A DNA stretch of 64,000 nucleotides from JAWKVD01 sp041398225 (GTDB lineage Bacteria; Pseudomonadota; Alphaproteobacteria; Caulobacterales; Hyphomonadaceae), in the NCBI GenBank assembly GCA_041398225.1, contig JAWKVD010000004.1, positions 124,001 to 188,000 on the forward strand. The letters run 5' to 3'. Of this stretch, positions 54,396-63,156 are shown piece after piece; within the stretch, counting starts at the first letter, position 1; every line of letters starts with the position of its first letter. Below the pieces are notes generated by a model that searched no databases, had not been told where the DNA came from, and saw only the letters and a program-made list of their open reading frames with translations. The position numbers and the translations under genes were made by a program.

Positions 54396-54650
54396 ATGAA
54401 ACTCACGGTCAATGTCGATTGCACGCCCGAGGAGGCCCGGGCGTTTCTGGGGCTGCCGAATGTGGAGCCGGTCAACGAGGTGCTCGTGCGCGCCGTGAAG
54501 GAACGGATCGAGCAGAACATCGAGCTGGTGAGCCCGGAATTCTATCTCAAGCAGTGGTATTCGATGGGCGGTCAGGCGACCGAGAGTTTCATGAACCTGA
54601 TGGCCGCCGGGGCGCGGGCGGCGACGGGGCCGGGGTCGAAGGAAGACTGA
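54396..54650 (+). CDS. DUF6489 family protein
   Basis: An 84-residue conserved small protein. MKLTVNVDCTPEEARAFLGL, VEPVNEVLVRAVKERIEQNI and PEFYLKQWYSMGGQA match the alphaproteobacterial family DUF6489 as I remember it; its function is unknown. GGGAG six bases before the ATG at 54396 makes the upstream frame start at 54330 unlikely. The last 62 bases overlap a minus-strand frame with a transmembrane helix. Confidence 0.78.
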   Translation: MKLTVNVDCTPEEARAFLGLPNVEPVNEVLVRAVKERIEQNIELVSPEFYLKQWYSMGGQATESFMNLMAAGARAATGPGSKED

Positions 54651-54885
54651 CGTTCGTCGAAGGCTCCGCCGAACGTTCCGCGGCGCGGCGAGGTTCGTTC
54701 GCGGTCTCGATAACGGTGAAGACGAGCAACAGGGTTGCGACGGCCGCCCATATCATCACGCGAATGTTCCCGAAGCGGTCGAGTCGCTCTGAGCCGTCCA
54801 ACGATGCATCCTTAAGTGGGAGCGATGGCGGTTTGGGGGACAATGTCCCTATTCTATCAAGGGGTTCCCTCGACGTATCGGTCAT
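54589..54885 (-). CDS. Possible single-span membrane protein
   Basis: A 98-residue frame with one clear membrane helix (RVMIWAAVATLLLVFTVIE, residues 42-60), a polar N-terminus and a Ser/Pro-rich C-terminus. No ribosome site is evident and the frame overlaps the end of the DUF6489 gene by 62 bases, so it may be chance. The helix flanked by basic residues is the main reason to list it. Confidence 0.35.
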   Translation of the reverse strand: MTDTSREPLDRIGTLSPKPPSLPLKDASLDGSERLDRFGNIRVMIWAAVATLLLVFTVIETANEPRRAAERSAEPSTNVSLPSTPAPSPPAPRRPSGS

Positions 54886-55039
54886 GCCACGGTAACGCGA
54901 CGGCGAAAGCGGAAGTTCCGGTGAACCGTTGGTGTTGTTGACGCAGATCATTCGGGGCGCTGCAGCGAGCCGCGACCTTGAGCATGACATGGAAGAGGAA
55001 GCCGCCGGGTCGTTTCCTCTTCTCACACAGGAGGGATAC

Positions 55040-55594
55040 ATGTTCCGGACCGCTCTACTTTCCGCCGCCTGCCTGCTGGCGATTGGCGCTTGCACTCAGC
55101 CTGAGTCGACTGAAACCGCCGGTTCGGAGGGCGCAGCGTCCACCCCCGCCACGGTCACGGTTTCGTCCGACAGCACGGCGTTGCCCCTGCCGATCCCGAT
55201 CAACTCGGTGATGGTGTCGCTGGTCGACTTCGCCGCCGACGGCATCTGGCGGCCGGCCGGTCAGGACGAACCGATGACCGACAAGCAGTGGCTGATGGCC
55301 GAGAAGGACGCGGCGGACCTCGTGGCGTCGGCGACGCTGATCACGACGGCCGGAACCGGCGTCAACGACGCGGAATGGGTCAAGGAGGCCGACTGGCTCC
55401 GCTGGTCGACCGAGATGCAGCAGGTCGCGCTTGAGGCTCAGTCGGCGGTGCAGGCCAAGGACAAGGAAAGGCTGCGGCTGGTCGGCGACCGTCTGGTCGA
55501 GGTTTGTCAGACGTGCCACCAGAAGTACAAGCCGGGCCTGCCGTCGATGGGCATCACCCGCTTCCCTGTCTATCCGAAATATCAGGAGCAATAG
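55040..55594 (+). CDS. Cytochrome c-type lipoprotein
   Basis: A 184-residue envelope protein. The signal peptide ends in LLAIGAC (lipobox). The mature part is helical with LMAEKDAADLVASATL and EWVKEADWLRWSTEMQQVAL. The last third carries one C-x-x-C-H heme site (EVCQTCHQKYKPG, near residue 160), positioned near the C-terminus as in class II cytochromes c'. It probably binds heme covalently in the periplasm and moves electrons or binds a ligand. CAGGAGGG lies before the ATG at 55040. No oxidase genes are near. Confidence 0.75.
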   Translation: MFRTALLSAACLLAIGACTQPESTETAGSEGAASTPATVTVSSDSTALPLPIPINSVMVSLVDFAADGIWRPAGQDEPMTDKQWLMAEKDAADLVASATLITTAGTGVNDAEWVKEADWLRWSTEMQQVALEAQSAVQAKDKERLRLVGDRLVEVCQTCHQKYKPGLPSMGITRFPVYPKYQEQ

Positions 55595-55765
55595 GGCTCG
55601 CGCCCTCGCCGCCGGCGCCGTCTAGCGGTTCCGGCGGCGCGGTTTCGGCGGGTGGGTCAATCCACGCGATTGAAGCGTCGTCGCGGGTGAAGTAGTCGCC
55701 GGGGACGGTCGGGGGCGTTGTCACGTTCTTGGCCGGCTCGAATGCGGCAAGCGGAGGGACGGCAG

Positions 55766-56479
55766 ATGTCGGATACGGCCAAGCGGAATGCGGCGGCGGC
55801 TGCGCTGGAACGTGTCGAGTCGGGCATGGTGCTCGGTCTTGGAACCGGGTCCACAGCCGCCATCTTTGTCCGGCTGCTGGCCGAGCGTGTGAAGCAGGGC
55901 CTGGACATCGTGGGCACGCCGACATCGGATGCGACCGACAAGCTGGCGCGCGAACTGGGCATCCGGATCGTCGACCCAAACGAGCTCGACCATATCGACA
56001 TGACGATCGACGGAGCGGACGAGTTCGATCCGCATCTGCGGCTGATCAAGGGCGGCGGCGCTGCGCTGTTGCGCGAGAAGATCATCGCCGACGCATCCAA
56101 CCACATGGTGGTGATCACGGACGCCAGCAAAGAGGTTGCGGTGCTCGGCAAGTTTCCGCTGCCGGTGGAGGTCAACCCGTTCGCCTGCGAACTGACGCGT
56201 CGCATGGTGATGGACCTTGTCGAGAATTTCGACATCGAAGGCGCGACCAGTTCCTGGCGCATGTCGAGCGGCGAAACCCGGCTGCGCACCGATGGCGGTC
56301 ACATGATTCTGGATCTGTCGTGCGGAGCGATCCCGGAACCGGACCTTCTGGCGGAGGCGCTGGACGGGATTCCGGGCGTCGTGGAGCACGGGCTGTTCAT
56401 CGGACTGGCCGACGAAGTGATCGTCGGAGATGAAACCGGCGTCCGTTACGTCCATGAGAAGCCGATCCCGGACCTCTAG
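55766..56479 (+). CDS. rpiA: Ribose-5-phosphate isomerase A
   Basis: RpiA interconverts ribose-5-phosphate and ribulose-5-phosphate in the pentose phosphate pathway. The 237-residue protein shows VLGLGTGSTAAIFVRLL (phosphate loop, near residue 22), GTPTSDATDKLARELG, IDGADEFD (catalytic Asp), LIKGGGAALLREKI, and LRTDGGHMILDLSCG. GGAGGG precedes the ATG at 55766. gor begins 87 bases downstream on the same strand, a common pairing in alphaproteobacteria. Confidence 0.95.
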   Translation: MSDTAKRNAAAAALERVESGMVLGLGTGSTAAIFVRLLAERVKQGLDIVGTPTSDATDKLARELGIRIVDPNELDHIDMTIDGADEFDPHLRLIKGGGAALLREKIIADASNHMVVITDASKEVAVLGKFPLPVEVNPFACELTRRMVMDLVENFDIEGATSSWRMSSGETRLRTDGGHMILDLSCGAIPEPDLLAEALDGIPGVVEHGLFIGLADEVIVGDETGVRYVHEKPIPDL

Positions 56480-56566
56480 GGCGGTCTTCTCCCGTTCCGG
56501 GGGATGACGCGGGGGGCGGGCTTCCCTACATGTCGCTCGGATTTCACCGACCGGAGCGCATGTCCC

Positions 56567-57937
56567 ATGGCCTATGACTACGACCTGTTCACCATAGGCG
56601 CGGGTTCCGGCGGGGTGCGGGCCTCGCGGCTTGCGGCCATGACGGGGGCGAAGGTCGCGGTCGCCGAGGAGTATCGCGCGGGCGGGACCTGCGTGATCCG
56701 CGGCTGCGTCCCCAAGAAGTTCATGGTCTACGCCAGCGAATACGGCCGCTCTCTGGAGCACATGAAAGGGTATGGCTGGACGGTCGAGGGCGTGCGCTAC
56801 GATCATGAGGGGTTCATGGACCGGTTGCATCGCGAGGTGGACCGCCTCTCCGGCATCTATGCGCGTAACCTCGCCAACGCCGGCGCCGAGCTGATCAAGG
56901 AACGCGCGGTCCTGGAGGACGCTCACACGCTGCGGCTGGTCGAGTCCGGACGAACGGTTACGGCCGACAAGATCCTGATCGCGACAGGCGGCACGCCGTC
57001 GATTCCGGACGGGCTGGAGGGCGCTGAGCTGGCGGTCACCTCCAACGAGATATTCCTGATGGAGAAGCTGCCCGAGCATATCGTGATCATCGGCGGCGGC
57101 TATATCGCGGTCGAGTTCGCCGGGATCATGAGCGGGCTCGGCGTCAAGACGTGTCTGGTCTATCGCGGCGAGATCGTTCTGCGCGGTTTCGACGCCGACG
57201 TGCGCACGCATGTGCACGATGAGCTGAAGCGCAAAGGCGTGAAGGTGGTGACGCAGGCGAGCCCGGTTCGCATCACCGAGGTCGGCGGTCAGCGTCGCCT
57301 GGAGTTGTCAAACGGAGAGCATGTCGACGCCGACGTGGTGATGCTGGCGACCGGTCGCGATCCGCACACGCGCGGGCTGGGTCTTGAGAAGGCGGGCGTC
57401 GAAACCAAGGCCAATGGCGCCGTGATCGTGGATAAAAACTCCCGAACGAACATTCCCAACATCTTCGCGGTCGGAGATGTGACGGACCGGATCGCCCTGA
57501 CGCCTGTGGCGATCCGGGAGGGACAGGCGTTTGCGCAGACGGAGTTCATGAACACGCCGACGTCGTTCGATCACGCTGACGTTCCGCACGCGGTGTTCAG
57601 CCAGCCGCCGGTCGGGGTGGTCGGTCTCACGGAGGAAGACGCGCGGCGCAAATTCGGGAAGGTCGACATCTACAAGGCCAATTTCCGTCCGATGAAGGAC
57701 ATGCTGACGGGCGATGAAGAACGGGTCCTGATGAAGATTGTCGTTCGCGCCGAGGACGATGTGGTGGTCGGGGTCCACATCGTCGGACCGGACGCGCCGG
57801 AGATCATCCAGACCACCGCGATCGCGGTGAAGATGGGCGCGACCAAGGCCGATTTCGACCGCACATGCGCCCTGCACCCGTCGCTGGCCGAAGAGCTGGT
57901 GACGATGAAGGAGAAGTACATTCCGCCGGAGCTTTAG
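56567..57937 (+). CDS. gor: Glutathione-disulfide reductase
   Basis: Gor regenerates GSH from GSSG with NADPH. The 456-residue flavoenzyme has an FAD-binding GAGSGGVRAS (residues 11-20), the redox-active cysteines Cys42 and Cys47 in GGTCVIRGCVPKK, and the NADPH loop IGGGYIAVEFAG. NIFAVGDVTDRIALTPVA is the second FAD motif, and the C-terminal CALHPSLAEE carries the catalytic His. It follows rpiA, so pentose-phosphate flux may supply NADPH to it. The GST at 23.9 kb and the redoxin may belong to the same thiol system, but this is inference. Confidence 0.93.
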   Translation: MAYDYDLFTIGAGSGGVRASRLAAMTGAKVAVAEEYRAGGTCVIRGCVPKKFMVYASEYGRSLEHMKGYGWTVEGVRYDHEGFMDRLHREVDRLSGIYARNLANAGAELIKERAVLEDAHTLRLVESGRTVTADKILIATGGTPSIPDGLEGAELAVTSNEIFLMEKLPEHIVIIGGGYIAVEFAGIMSGLGVKTCLVYRGEIVLRGFDADVRTHVHDELKRKGVKVVTQASPVRITEVGGQRRLELSNGEHVDADVVMLATGRDPHTRGLGLEKAGVETKANGAVIVDKNSRTNIPNIFAVGDVTDRIALTPVAIREGQAFAQTEFMNTPTSFDHADVPHAVFSQPPVGVVGLTEEDARRKFGKVDIYKANFRPMKDMLTGDEERVLMKIVVRAEDDVVVGVHIVGPDAPEIIQTTAIAVKMGATKADFDRTCALHPSLAEELVTMKEKYIPPEL

Positions 57938-58108
57938 GCGGCCAGGCGCGGCGCCCGAAAAGGTCCCGTATACGACCGGTTTGCGGTCCGCCCGCGGACG
58001 TCGCCGGCGTACGGCCGTCTCGGGGACATGGCGTCGCGGCCCTGCAGGCTGGCTTGCAGGTTGGAATGACGGGGCGGACGGGTCTATATGACCCCGAGGA
58101 GCAGCTTC

Positions 58109-58399
58109 ATGCGTATTCCCAACCTACTCAACGCGTCCCAGCGCTTCTTCGACCTGTTGATCATCGTCGGAGCGCTGCTTCTGGCGATTGGCGTCTGGTT
58201 CATCCCGAGCTTCTCGAACTCCAAGGAGTTCAAGGAGTTCGTGAAGGCCAACAATGAGCGCAAGGCGGAGCGTCTGGAACTTGAGGCCGATGCGCGCGCC
58301 CGTGCAGAAGAGAATGAGCGTACCGGCGCGGTGTACATCATCCCGCTGACGCCCGAGGGCGAGCACGTGGAGACGCCGCAGACGGCGCCGCAACAGTAG
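58109..58399 (+). CDS. Small single-span membrane protein
   Basis: A 96-residue protein with one N-terminal helix (FFDLLIIVGALLLAIGVWFI, residues 14-33), then a charged helical segment (ERKAERLELEADARARAEEN), and a Pro/Gln-rich end. GAGGAG seven bases before the ATG at 58109 supports this start over 58088. Unknown function; not linked to gor by operon spacing (171 bp). Confidence 0.5.
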   Translation: MRIPNLLNASQRFFDLLIIVGALLLAIGVWFIPSFSNSKEFKEFVKANNERKAERLELEADARARAEENERTGAVYIIPLTPEGEHVETPQTAPQQ

Positions 58400-58525
58400 G
58401 AAGTCAACGGCTTTTTCGCGCCCGGGACAGCGCCTTGCGCCTTGACCTCGCCTGCAAAGCGCCCGACCAGACAAGAACGCGCCGGGTTCCGCGCGAAAGC
58501 TAGCCGCACCATCCGGAGGACATCC

Positions 58526-59383
58526 GTGTCGCCACGTACGGTCTCCGTCGTGAACATGAAAGGCGGGGTCGGAAAGTCGACGACCGTCGCCTGCCTTGCC
58601 GAGACGCTGGCCTCGGAGGGCGGGCTGCGCGTGCTGGTCGTCGACCTGGATCCGCAGTCCAACGTGTCGATGATGCTGGCCGGGCTCGATCGCTGGGGCG
58701 ATCTGCGGCAGGGCAAGCAGACCATCGACGAGTATTTCCATCAGTATGTGTATGGCGGCGAGCCGAAATTCTTCCACGAGCTGATCGGCCGGAAAGTGTC
58801 TGACATCGCCGGGGACCCGGTTCTGGACCTGATGATCTCGACGCCGGAGTTTCGATACATCGAGCGCGAGGCGTTGGCGAAGTGGGTGCGCCAGGGCTTC
58901 GACATCGAAGGTCTGAAGCGCAAGCTGGGCGGTCTGACGCTGGCGGCCGTGGAGAGCGTCGCGGACAGCTATGATCTTGTGATGTTCGATTGTCCGCCCG
59001 GAATATCGATGTTCGCCGAAGCGGCGATCGAGATGTCCGAGTTCATCATCATTCCGACCATCCCGGACTATGTGTCCAGGCTCGGCATCTTCGCGTTCCG
59101 CAAACGCGCGGTGCGCGCCATGGAGCAACGCCGCTTCTCCGAACAGAATATCTGGACGCTGTTGACCAAGTTCGAGAAAGGCAACGCCTTGCACGAGAGC
59201 GAGGCGGAGTTGTTACGCGACCAGTTCAACGTCTTCGAGACGGTGGTTCCGCAAAGCGAGGACATCGCACGGGCGGCGGAATGGTCCGACGCGAAGCGGA
59301 CGGTCGATCGCAAATACGGCAAGGCGTCCGACGTGGTGCGGAAGCTTGCGCACGAGGTCAGGGAGCGGGCGGGCCTGGCATGA
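58526..59383 (+). CDS. ParA/Soj-family ATPase
   Basis: A 285-residue P-loop ATPase of the ParA/MinD class. The deviant Walker A MKGGVGKSTT (residues 11-20) includes the signature lysine Lys12, VLVVDLDPQSNVS is Walker A', and DLVMFDCPPGISMFAEAA is Walker B. Unlike chromosomal ParA it has no ParB neighbour; instead its stop overlaps the start of a 157-residue gene by four bases. It starts with GTG at 58526, five bases after GGAGGA. It probably positions a cargo by ATP-dependent DNA or membrane gradients. Confidence 0.85.
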   Translation: MSPRTVSVVNMKGGVGKSTTVACLAETLASEGGLRVLVVDLDPQSNVSMMLAGLDRWGDLRQGKQTIDEYFHQYVYGGEPKFFHELIGRKVSDIAGDPVLDLMISTPEFRYIEREALAKWVRQGFDIEGLKRKLGGLTLAAVESVADSYDLVMFDCPPGISMFAEAAIEMSEFIIIPTIPDYVSRLGIFAFRKRAVRAMEQRRFSEQNIWTLLTKFEKGNALHESEAELLRDQFNVFETVVPQSEDIARAAEWSDAKRTVDRKYGKASDVVRKLAHEVRERAGLA

Positions 59384-59853
59384 TCACCAAGGCGCTACGA
59401 GCTGCGTTCAAGGCGGTGATGGACGAAGCGTCCCAGAACCCGGCGTTTGAACGAAGGCTTGAAGAAGCGCTCGTCGATGTCGAGGAAATCGACAAGGCGC
59501 TCGGGATCATCTTCAAGGAAACGATGGACGAAGCCGCGCAGAACGCTGCGTTTGCGCGCAAGATCCAGGAAGCTCTCGGCAAGTTCGCCGACGGTTATAT
59601 GGAGCGCCGCAAGGCCGAGAAGAAGATCGCCGGCTTCCATCCGTTCATCGAATACAAGAAGAGCACGCCCGAGGCGTTCGTCGCCGCTCTGCAGCCGTTC
59701 GAGGTTGTCGAACTCAAGATGATCGTCGAACGCCACGGGCTCGATCCGGCGAAAACGCTCAAAGGCAAGTCGTCGCGCAGGGCGCTGGTCGACCTGATCG
59801 TCTCGGCGGCGAAGAAGCGCGCCGAACGCGACGCCAAACTGTTCGAGTATTAG
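59380..59853 (+). CDS. ParA-coupled protein with duplicated helices and SAP-like C-terminus
   Basis: A 157-residue, highly charged protein encoded in the ATGA overlap with the ParA gene. Residues 8-31 (AAFKAVMDEASQNPAFERRL) and 43-66 (IIFKETMDEAAQNAAFARKI) are two copies of one helical repeat. Residues 85-157 include FHPFIEYKKSTPEAF, then LKMIVERHGLDPAKT and ALVDLIVSAAKKRAERDA. This part recalls short SAP-like DNA-binding segments found in ParA- and plasmid-linked hypothetical proteins. I infer a DNA-binding or cargo adaptor for the ATPase. The name of the family is not known to me. Confidence 0.7.
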   Translation: MITKALRAAFKAVMDEASQNPAFERRLEEALVDVEEIDKALGIIFKETMDEAAQNAAFARKIQEALGKFADGYMERRKAEKKIAGFHPFIEYKKSTPEAFVAALQPFEVVELKMIVERHGLDPAKTLKGKSSRRALVDLIVSAAKKRAERDAKLFEY

Positions 59854-59859
59854 GCGCGC

Positions 59860-60591
59860 CTAGCCCAGACGCCGCCGGAACAGGTTCAGCACCCGTTCCC
59901 AATGCTGTTCAGCCGCGCGTTTCTCGTAGACCGGGCGCTGCGGAAACGCGAAGCCGTGCCTGGTGCCCGGATAGACCTCCACCTCGTCCTGCGTACCCTC
60001 CAGCGTCCTGCGAATTTCCTCGATCATTTCTGGCGGCGCCCACGCGTCGGTTTCCGCGCAGGCGAAATAGCATTCGGCGGGGGCGTTTCGCGCCACGAGG
60101 TGCGGACTGTCCGCATCGTCGGTGACGAGGCGAACCCCGTAGATCGAGGCGGCGGCGCGAACGCGTTCCGGCCAGCGACCGGCCGCGCTGACGGCGTAGC
60201 GGCCGCTCATGCAATAGCCGATCGTTCCGATGCGGGTCGTATCGGCGGCGGGGTCCCTCTCTGCATGGGCGATCAGGCCGGCGACATCGTCGAGCACCAT
60301 GGGAATGTCGATCGACATCATCAGCGCGGCCATGCGCTTGCGAGCGGGATGCTCCGGGTCCGGGTCGATCGGGCCCAACTCCATTTCGCCGGAGCGATAG
60401 TAGAGATTGGGGAGCATCACATAGTAGCCGGATGAGGAGAAACGCCGGGCCATGTCGCGCAGCTCTTCGCGAATGCCGGGCGCGTCCATCAGGAAGATGA
60501 GCACGGGGAACGGACCGCCCCTGTCCGGGTGGACAATGAAAGTGGCGGTCGCGCCGTCTTTCGTGGCGATATCCGGCTGGTTTTCGATCAT
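59860..60591 (-). CDS. Dienelactone hydrolase family protein
   Basis: A 243-residue alpha/beta hydrolase. Cys127 in GTIGYCMSGRYA is the nucleophile where other hydrolases have serine, ACAETDAWAPPE gives the aspartate, and GTRHGFAFP the histidine, the Cys-Asp-His triad of dienelactone hydrolases. FLMDAPGIREELRDMARRFS and MLPNLYYR match the family. No chlorocatechol genes are adjacent, so it is not tied to aromatic breakdown here. GGGGAG precedes the ATG at 60591. It is divergent from the phosphatase gene. Confidence 0.85.
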   Translation of the reverse strand: MIENQPDIATKDGATATFIVHPDRGGPFPVLIFLMDAPGIREELRDMARRFSSSGYYVMLPNLYYRSGEMELGPIDPDPEHPARKRMAALMMSIDIPMVLDDVAGLIAHAERDPAADTTRIGTIGYCMSGRYAVSAAGRWPERVRAAASIYGVRLVTDDADSPHLVARNAPAECYFACAETDAWAPPEMIEEIRRTLEGTQDEVEVYPGTRHGFAFPQRPVYEKRAAEQHWERVLNLFRRRLG

Positions 60592-60664
60592 CGCGCTTCT
60601 CCCCTCGTCGTTCCGGAAAGCTTGTGGCAGAACCGGGCCTTCAGACAAGCCGGAGGAGAGTCGA

Positions 60665-61567
60665 ATGACCGGAGATCGTACACGCAAAGCCAGAGCCTGG
60701 GTGTTGTCCGGCGTCGCGTCCGGTCTGGCGATCGTGTTGGCCGCGTGCGCGGCCGCTCCGGCTCCTGTGGGTCCCGTGGATGCGACGATGGGCGTCGGCG
60801 TCGTTCACGATCCGGCCGCGACAGGGCCGATGCGCAACGGCTATTTGACGTCCGCGGTAATGCCGGACGCGACGGCGACGATCCCGCCGGCTCCGACCGA
60901 GGGCGATCCGCGCAACACGGCTGACTGGGCGATCTTCAAGGCGACGCGCGCCATGCAGGGCAGCGAACGCTGGGACCTTGCGGTCAATGACGACAGCTAC
61001 AAGACGCCGGATCTTCTGAAGGACTTCTCCTGCGCCGTGGGAGCCGAGCTTACCGTCGAAAATTCGCCGTCGCTGGCGACTCTTATGCAGCGCGCCTCGC
61101 AGGACGCGGCCAACGCCGCCGCCGCCGCGAAGGAGGTCTACAAACGGCGCCGTCCGTTCCTGGACAATGAGGGCGAGATTTGCATCGCCCGGTCCGAAGG
61201 GCTGATGAAGAGCTACGACTATCCGTCGGGCCATTCGTCGGCCAGCTGGGTGGAAGGGCTGATCCTGGCCGAACTGGTTCCGGATCGCTCCGCGCAAGTC
61301 CTGGCGCGGGCGCGCGCTTACGGCGAAAGCCGGGTCGTCTGCGGCGTGCACAACTATTCCGCCGTTCAGGCCGGACGTACGAACGCTGCGGGCGTGTTCG
61401 CGGCTCTGCACGAGTCCGACGCATTCCAGGCCGACATGACGCGCGCGAAGTCTGAACTGGCGGCGGCCCGTGCGGTCGGGCCCGCGCCGGACGCGGCGCG
61501 TTGCGCGCGCGAAGCGGAGCTCACGCGGCCGTTGTTCTCGGCCCCTGCAACCGGCGGAGCCAACTAG
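60665..61567 (+). CDS. Class A non-specific acid phosphatase (PhoN/PAP2 type) lipoprotein
   Basis: A 300-residue exported phosphatase. The N-terminus has a basic start, hydrophobic core and LAAC, a lipobox-like end. The PAP2 motifs are KRRRPF, YPSGHSS, and SRVVCGVHNYSAVQAGR with the catalytic His. The pattern is that of class A acid phosphatases, which release phosphate from a wide range of esters in the periplasm. GGAGGAGAG precedes the ATG at 60665. Divergent from the dienelactone hydrolase; phosphate control may apply but no Pho box was seen. Confidence 0.87.
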   Translation: MTGDRTRKARAWVLSGVASGLAIVLAACAAAPAPVGPVDATMGVGVVHDPAATGPMRNGYLTSAVMPDATATIPPAPTEGDPRNTADWAIFKATRAMQGSERWDLAVNDDSYKTPDLLKDFSCAVGAELTVENSPSLATLMQRASQDAANAAAAAKEVYKRRRPFLDNEGEICIARSEGLMKSYDYPSGHSSASWVEGLILAELVPDRSAQVLARARAYGESRVVCGVHNYSAVQAGRTNAAGVFAALHESDAFQADMTRAKSELAAARAVGPAPDAARCAREAELTRPLFSAPATGGAN

Positions 61568-61637
61568 CGGTCTGGCGCGGACGGGCTGCCCGGCGCGAGA
61601 GCGTGACATGCCTCAACAGGGCGACTAGAGGGGCTCG

Positions 61638-62876
61638 ATGCGGCTGGCCTGGATCGCTTTCTGGATCGCTTCGGCGTTCTTCCTGTACGAGTTCGTCACC
61701 CGCGTCGAACCCAGCCTCGCCGCCGACCCGATTTCAGCGTTCTACGGCGTCAGCAACGCCGGCTTCGGCGTGCTCGCCAGCCTGTTCTTCTGGGTTTACG
61801 CGCCCATGCAGATCGTGGTCGGGCTTGTGCTCGACCGATGGGGCGCGCGGCGCTTTGTCTTGTTGGGCCTGTTGTGCTGCGCGGTGGGCGTCGCGCTGTT
61901 CACGTCCACGCCCAATATCGTGCTTGGAGGATTGGGCCGGGCGCTGACCGGGTTCGGCGCCTCGTTCGCCTTCGTTTCGGCGATGTGGCTGGTGAACCAC
62001 TGGTTCGCGCCGGAGCGTTTCGCCCTGCTGTCGGGCGGCGTCAATGCGGTTGCGATGATGGGGACGGCCGCCGGGTCTGTCGTGCTCTCCGATGTCATCG
62101 CGGCGGCGGGCTGGCGGCACGTCTTCCTGGCGACGGCCGCGATCGGCGTCGTGATCCTTCTCGCAGCGTTCCGGTTTCTGCGCGAGCCGCAATCGCCCGC
62201 GGCGTCGGCGTCCAGCGCGCCGGTCGAGCATGTGCGTCAGGCGCTTGGCGACGTCATGGGGTCCGGACGCACCTGGATCATCGCGGTCGTTGGGATGCTC
62301 TACTACATGCCGGTCAACGTTTATGGCGGCCTCTGGGGCGCGACCGAGCTGACGAAAGATTTCGGCCTGAAGCAGGTCGCCGCCGAGACCGCCGTCTCGA
62401 TGGTCTATTGGGGCATGGCCGTCGGCAGCGTCGCGGGGGGATGGTTTTCGGACCGGCTGGGACACCGCAAATACCTGGTGTTCTTCGGAGCTGTCCTCAC
62501 AAGTCTGGCCTATGCGGCCGTGCTCTACCTGCCGGGGTCGGCGGCGATCAAAGGCGCGCTGTTGTTCGTCGCCGGCTTCTTTGGCGGTCTTCAGATGCTG
62601 ACTTTCGCCATGGCCAAGGAGGGACAGCCCAACCGGCTCGTCGGCACGGTCGTCGCGTTCGTGAACATGATCGGGATCGCCGGCGCCCTGATCTTTCAGC
62701 CGCTGGTGGGCTATCTCGCGGATACGGCCGGGGGCGATTTCCATCTTGCGCTCACCACCGTCCCGGCCTGCGCAATGATCGCTGCGCTGATTGTTCTCTT
62801 CCTGCCGGAATACCGCCATCCCGAGCACCAGCCGGGCGAGCGGGCGCCGCCCAAGGCGGTTCCGACCGGGGAATAA
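61638..62876 (+). CDS. MFS transporter (sugar-phosphate/nitrate-type branch)
   Basis: A 412-residue polytopic protein of 12 helices. The loop 2-3 motif reads VGLVLDRWGARRFVLLG, and GRALTGFGASFAFVSAMWLV with NHWFAPERFALLSGG marks helix 4-5. A similar motif recurs at GGWFSDRLGHRKYLVF. The N-terminal VEPSLAADPISAFYGVSNAG is typical of a proteobacterial branch annotated as MFS transporter. Substrate is unknown. A ribosome site AGAGGGG precedes the ATG at 61638. A 280-bp gap follows before asd. Confidence 0.85.
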   Translation: MRLAWIAFWIASAFFLYEFVTRVEPSLAADPISAFYGVSNAGFGVLASLFFWVYAPMQIVVGLVLDRWGARRFVLLGLLCCAVGVALFTSTPNIVLGGLGRALTGFGASFAFVSAMWLVNHWFAPERFALLSGGVNAVAMMGTAAGSVVLSDVIAAAGWRHVFLATAAIGVVILLAAFRFLREPQSPAASASSAPVEHVRQALGDVMGSGRTWIIAVVGMLYYMPVNVYGGLWGATELTKDFGLKQVAAETAVSMVYWGMAVGSVAGGWFSDRLGHRKYLVFFGAVLTSLAYAAVLYLPGSAAIKGALLFVAGFFGGLQMLTFAMAKEGQPNRLVGTVVAFVNMIGIAGALIFQPLVGYLADTAGGDFHLALTTVPACAMIAALIVLFLPEYRHPEHQPGERAPPKAVPTGE

Positions 62877-62992
62877 TTCTGCTGCGGGCCGGTGGTTTAT
62901 ACGCGGTGCGAAAGCCCGTTCTGGCTGCTGAAATTTTTGCCGCGCCGCTACGGCATTGACGTTGGACGGGCCGGCACGTAAAAGGCCGCGCC

Positions 62993-63076
62993 ATGAAACG
63001 CTCGTTTTTCAAGCGCATTTATTGGACCATTGACCCAGCGGGGCCAATGGCGTGCGCGCTTGTGACAGCAAGCTAG
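62993..63076 (+). CDS. Possible 27-residue leader peptide upstream of asd
   Basis: ATG at 62993 opens MKRSFFKRIYWTIDPAGPMA, then CALVTAS and a TAG. AAAGG lies seven bases before it. The rest of the 280-bp gap has nothing else obvious. It could be a short upstream gene, a leader for asd, or chance; it has two lysine and two threonine codons, too few for a classical attenuator. Confidence 0.3.
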   Translation: MKRSFFKRIYWTIDPAGPMACALVTAS

Positions 63077-63156
63077 AGCCGCCAGACAGCCCCGCCGGAC
63101 CGGACGGGGCAGGCTCGATCGAAGCCCCGTCTCCCGGCACGATGAGGAGACTTCAG

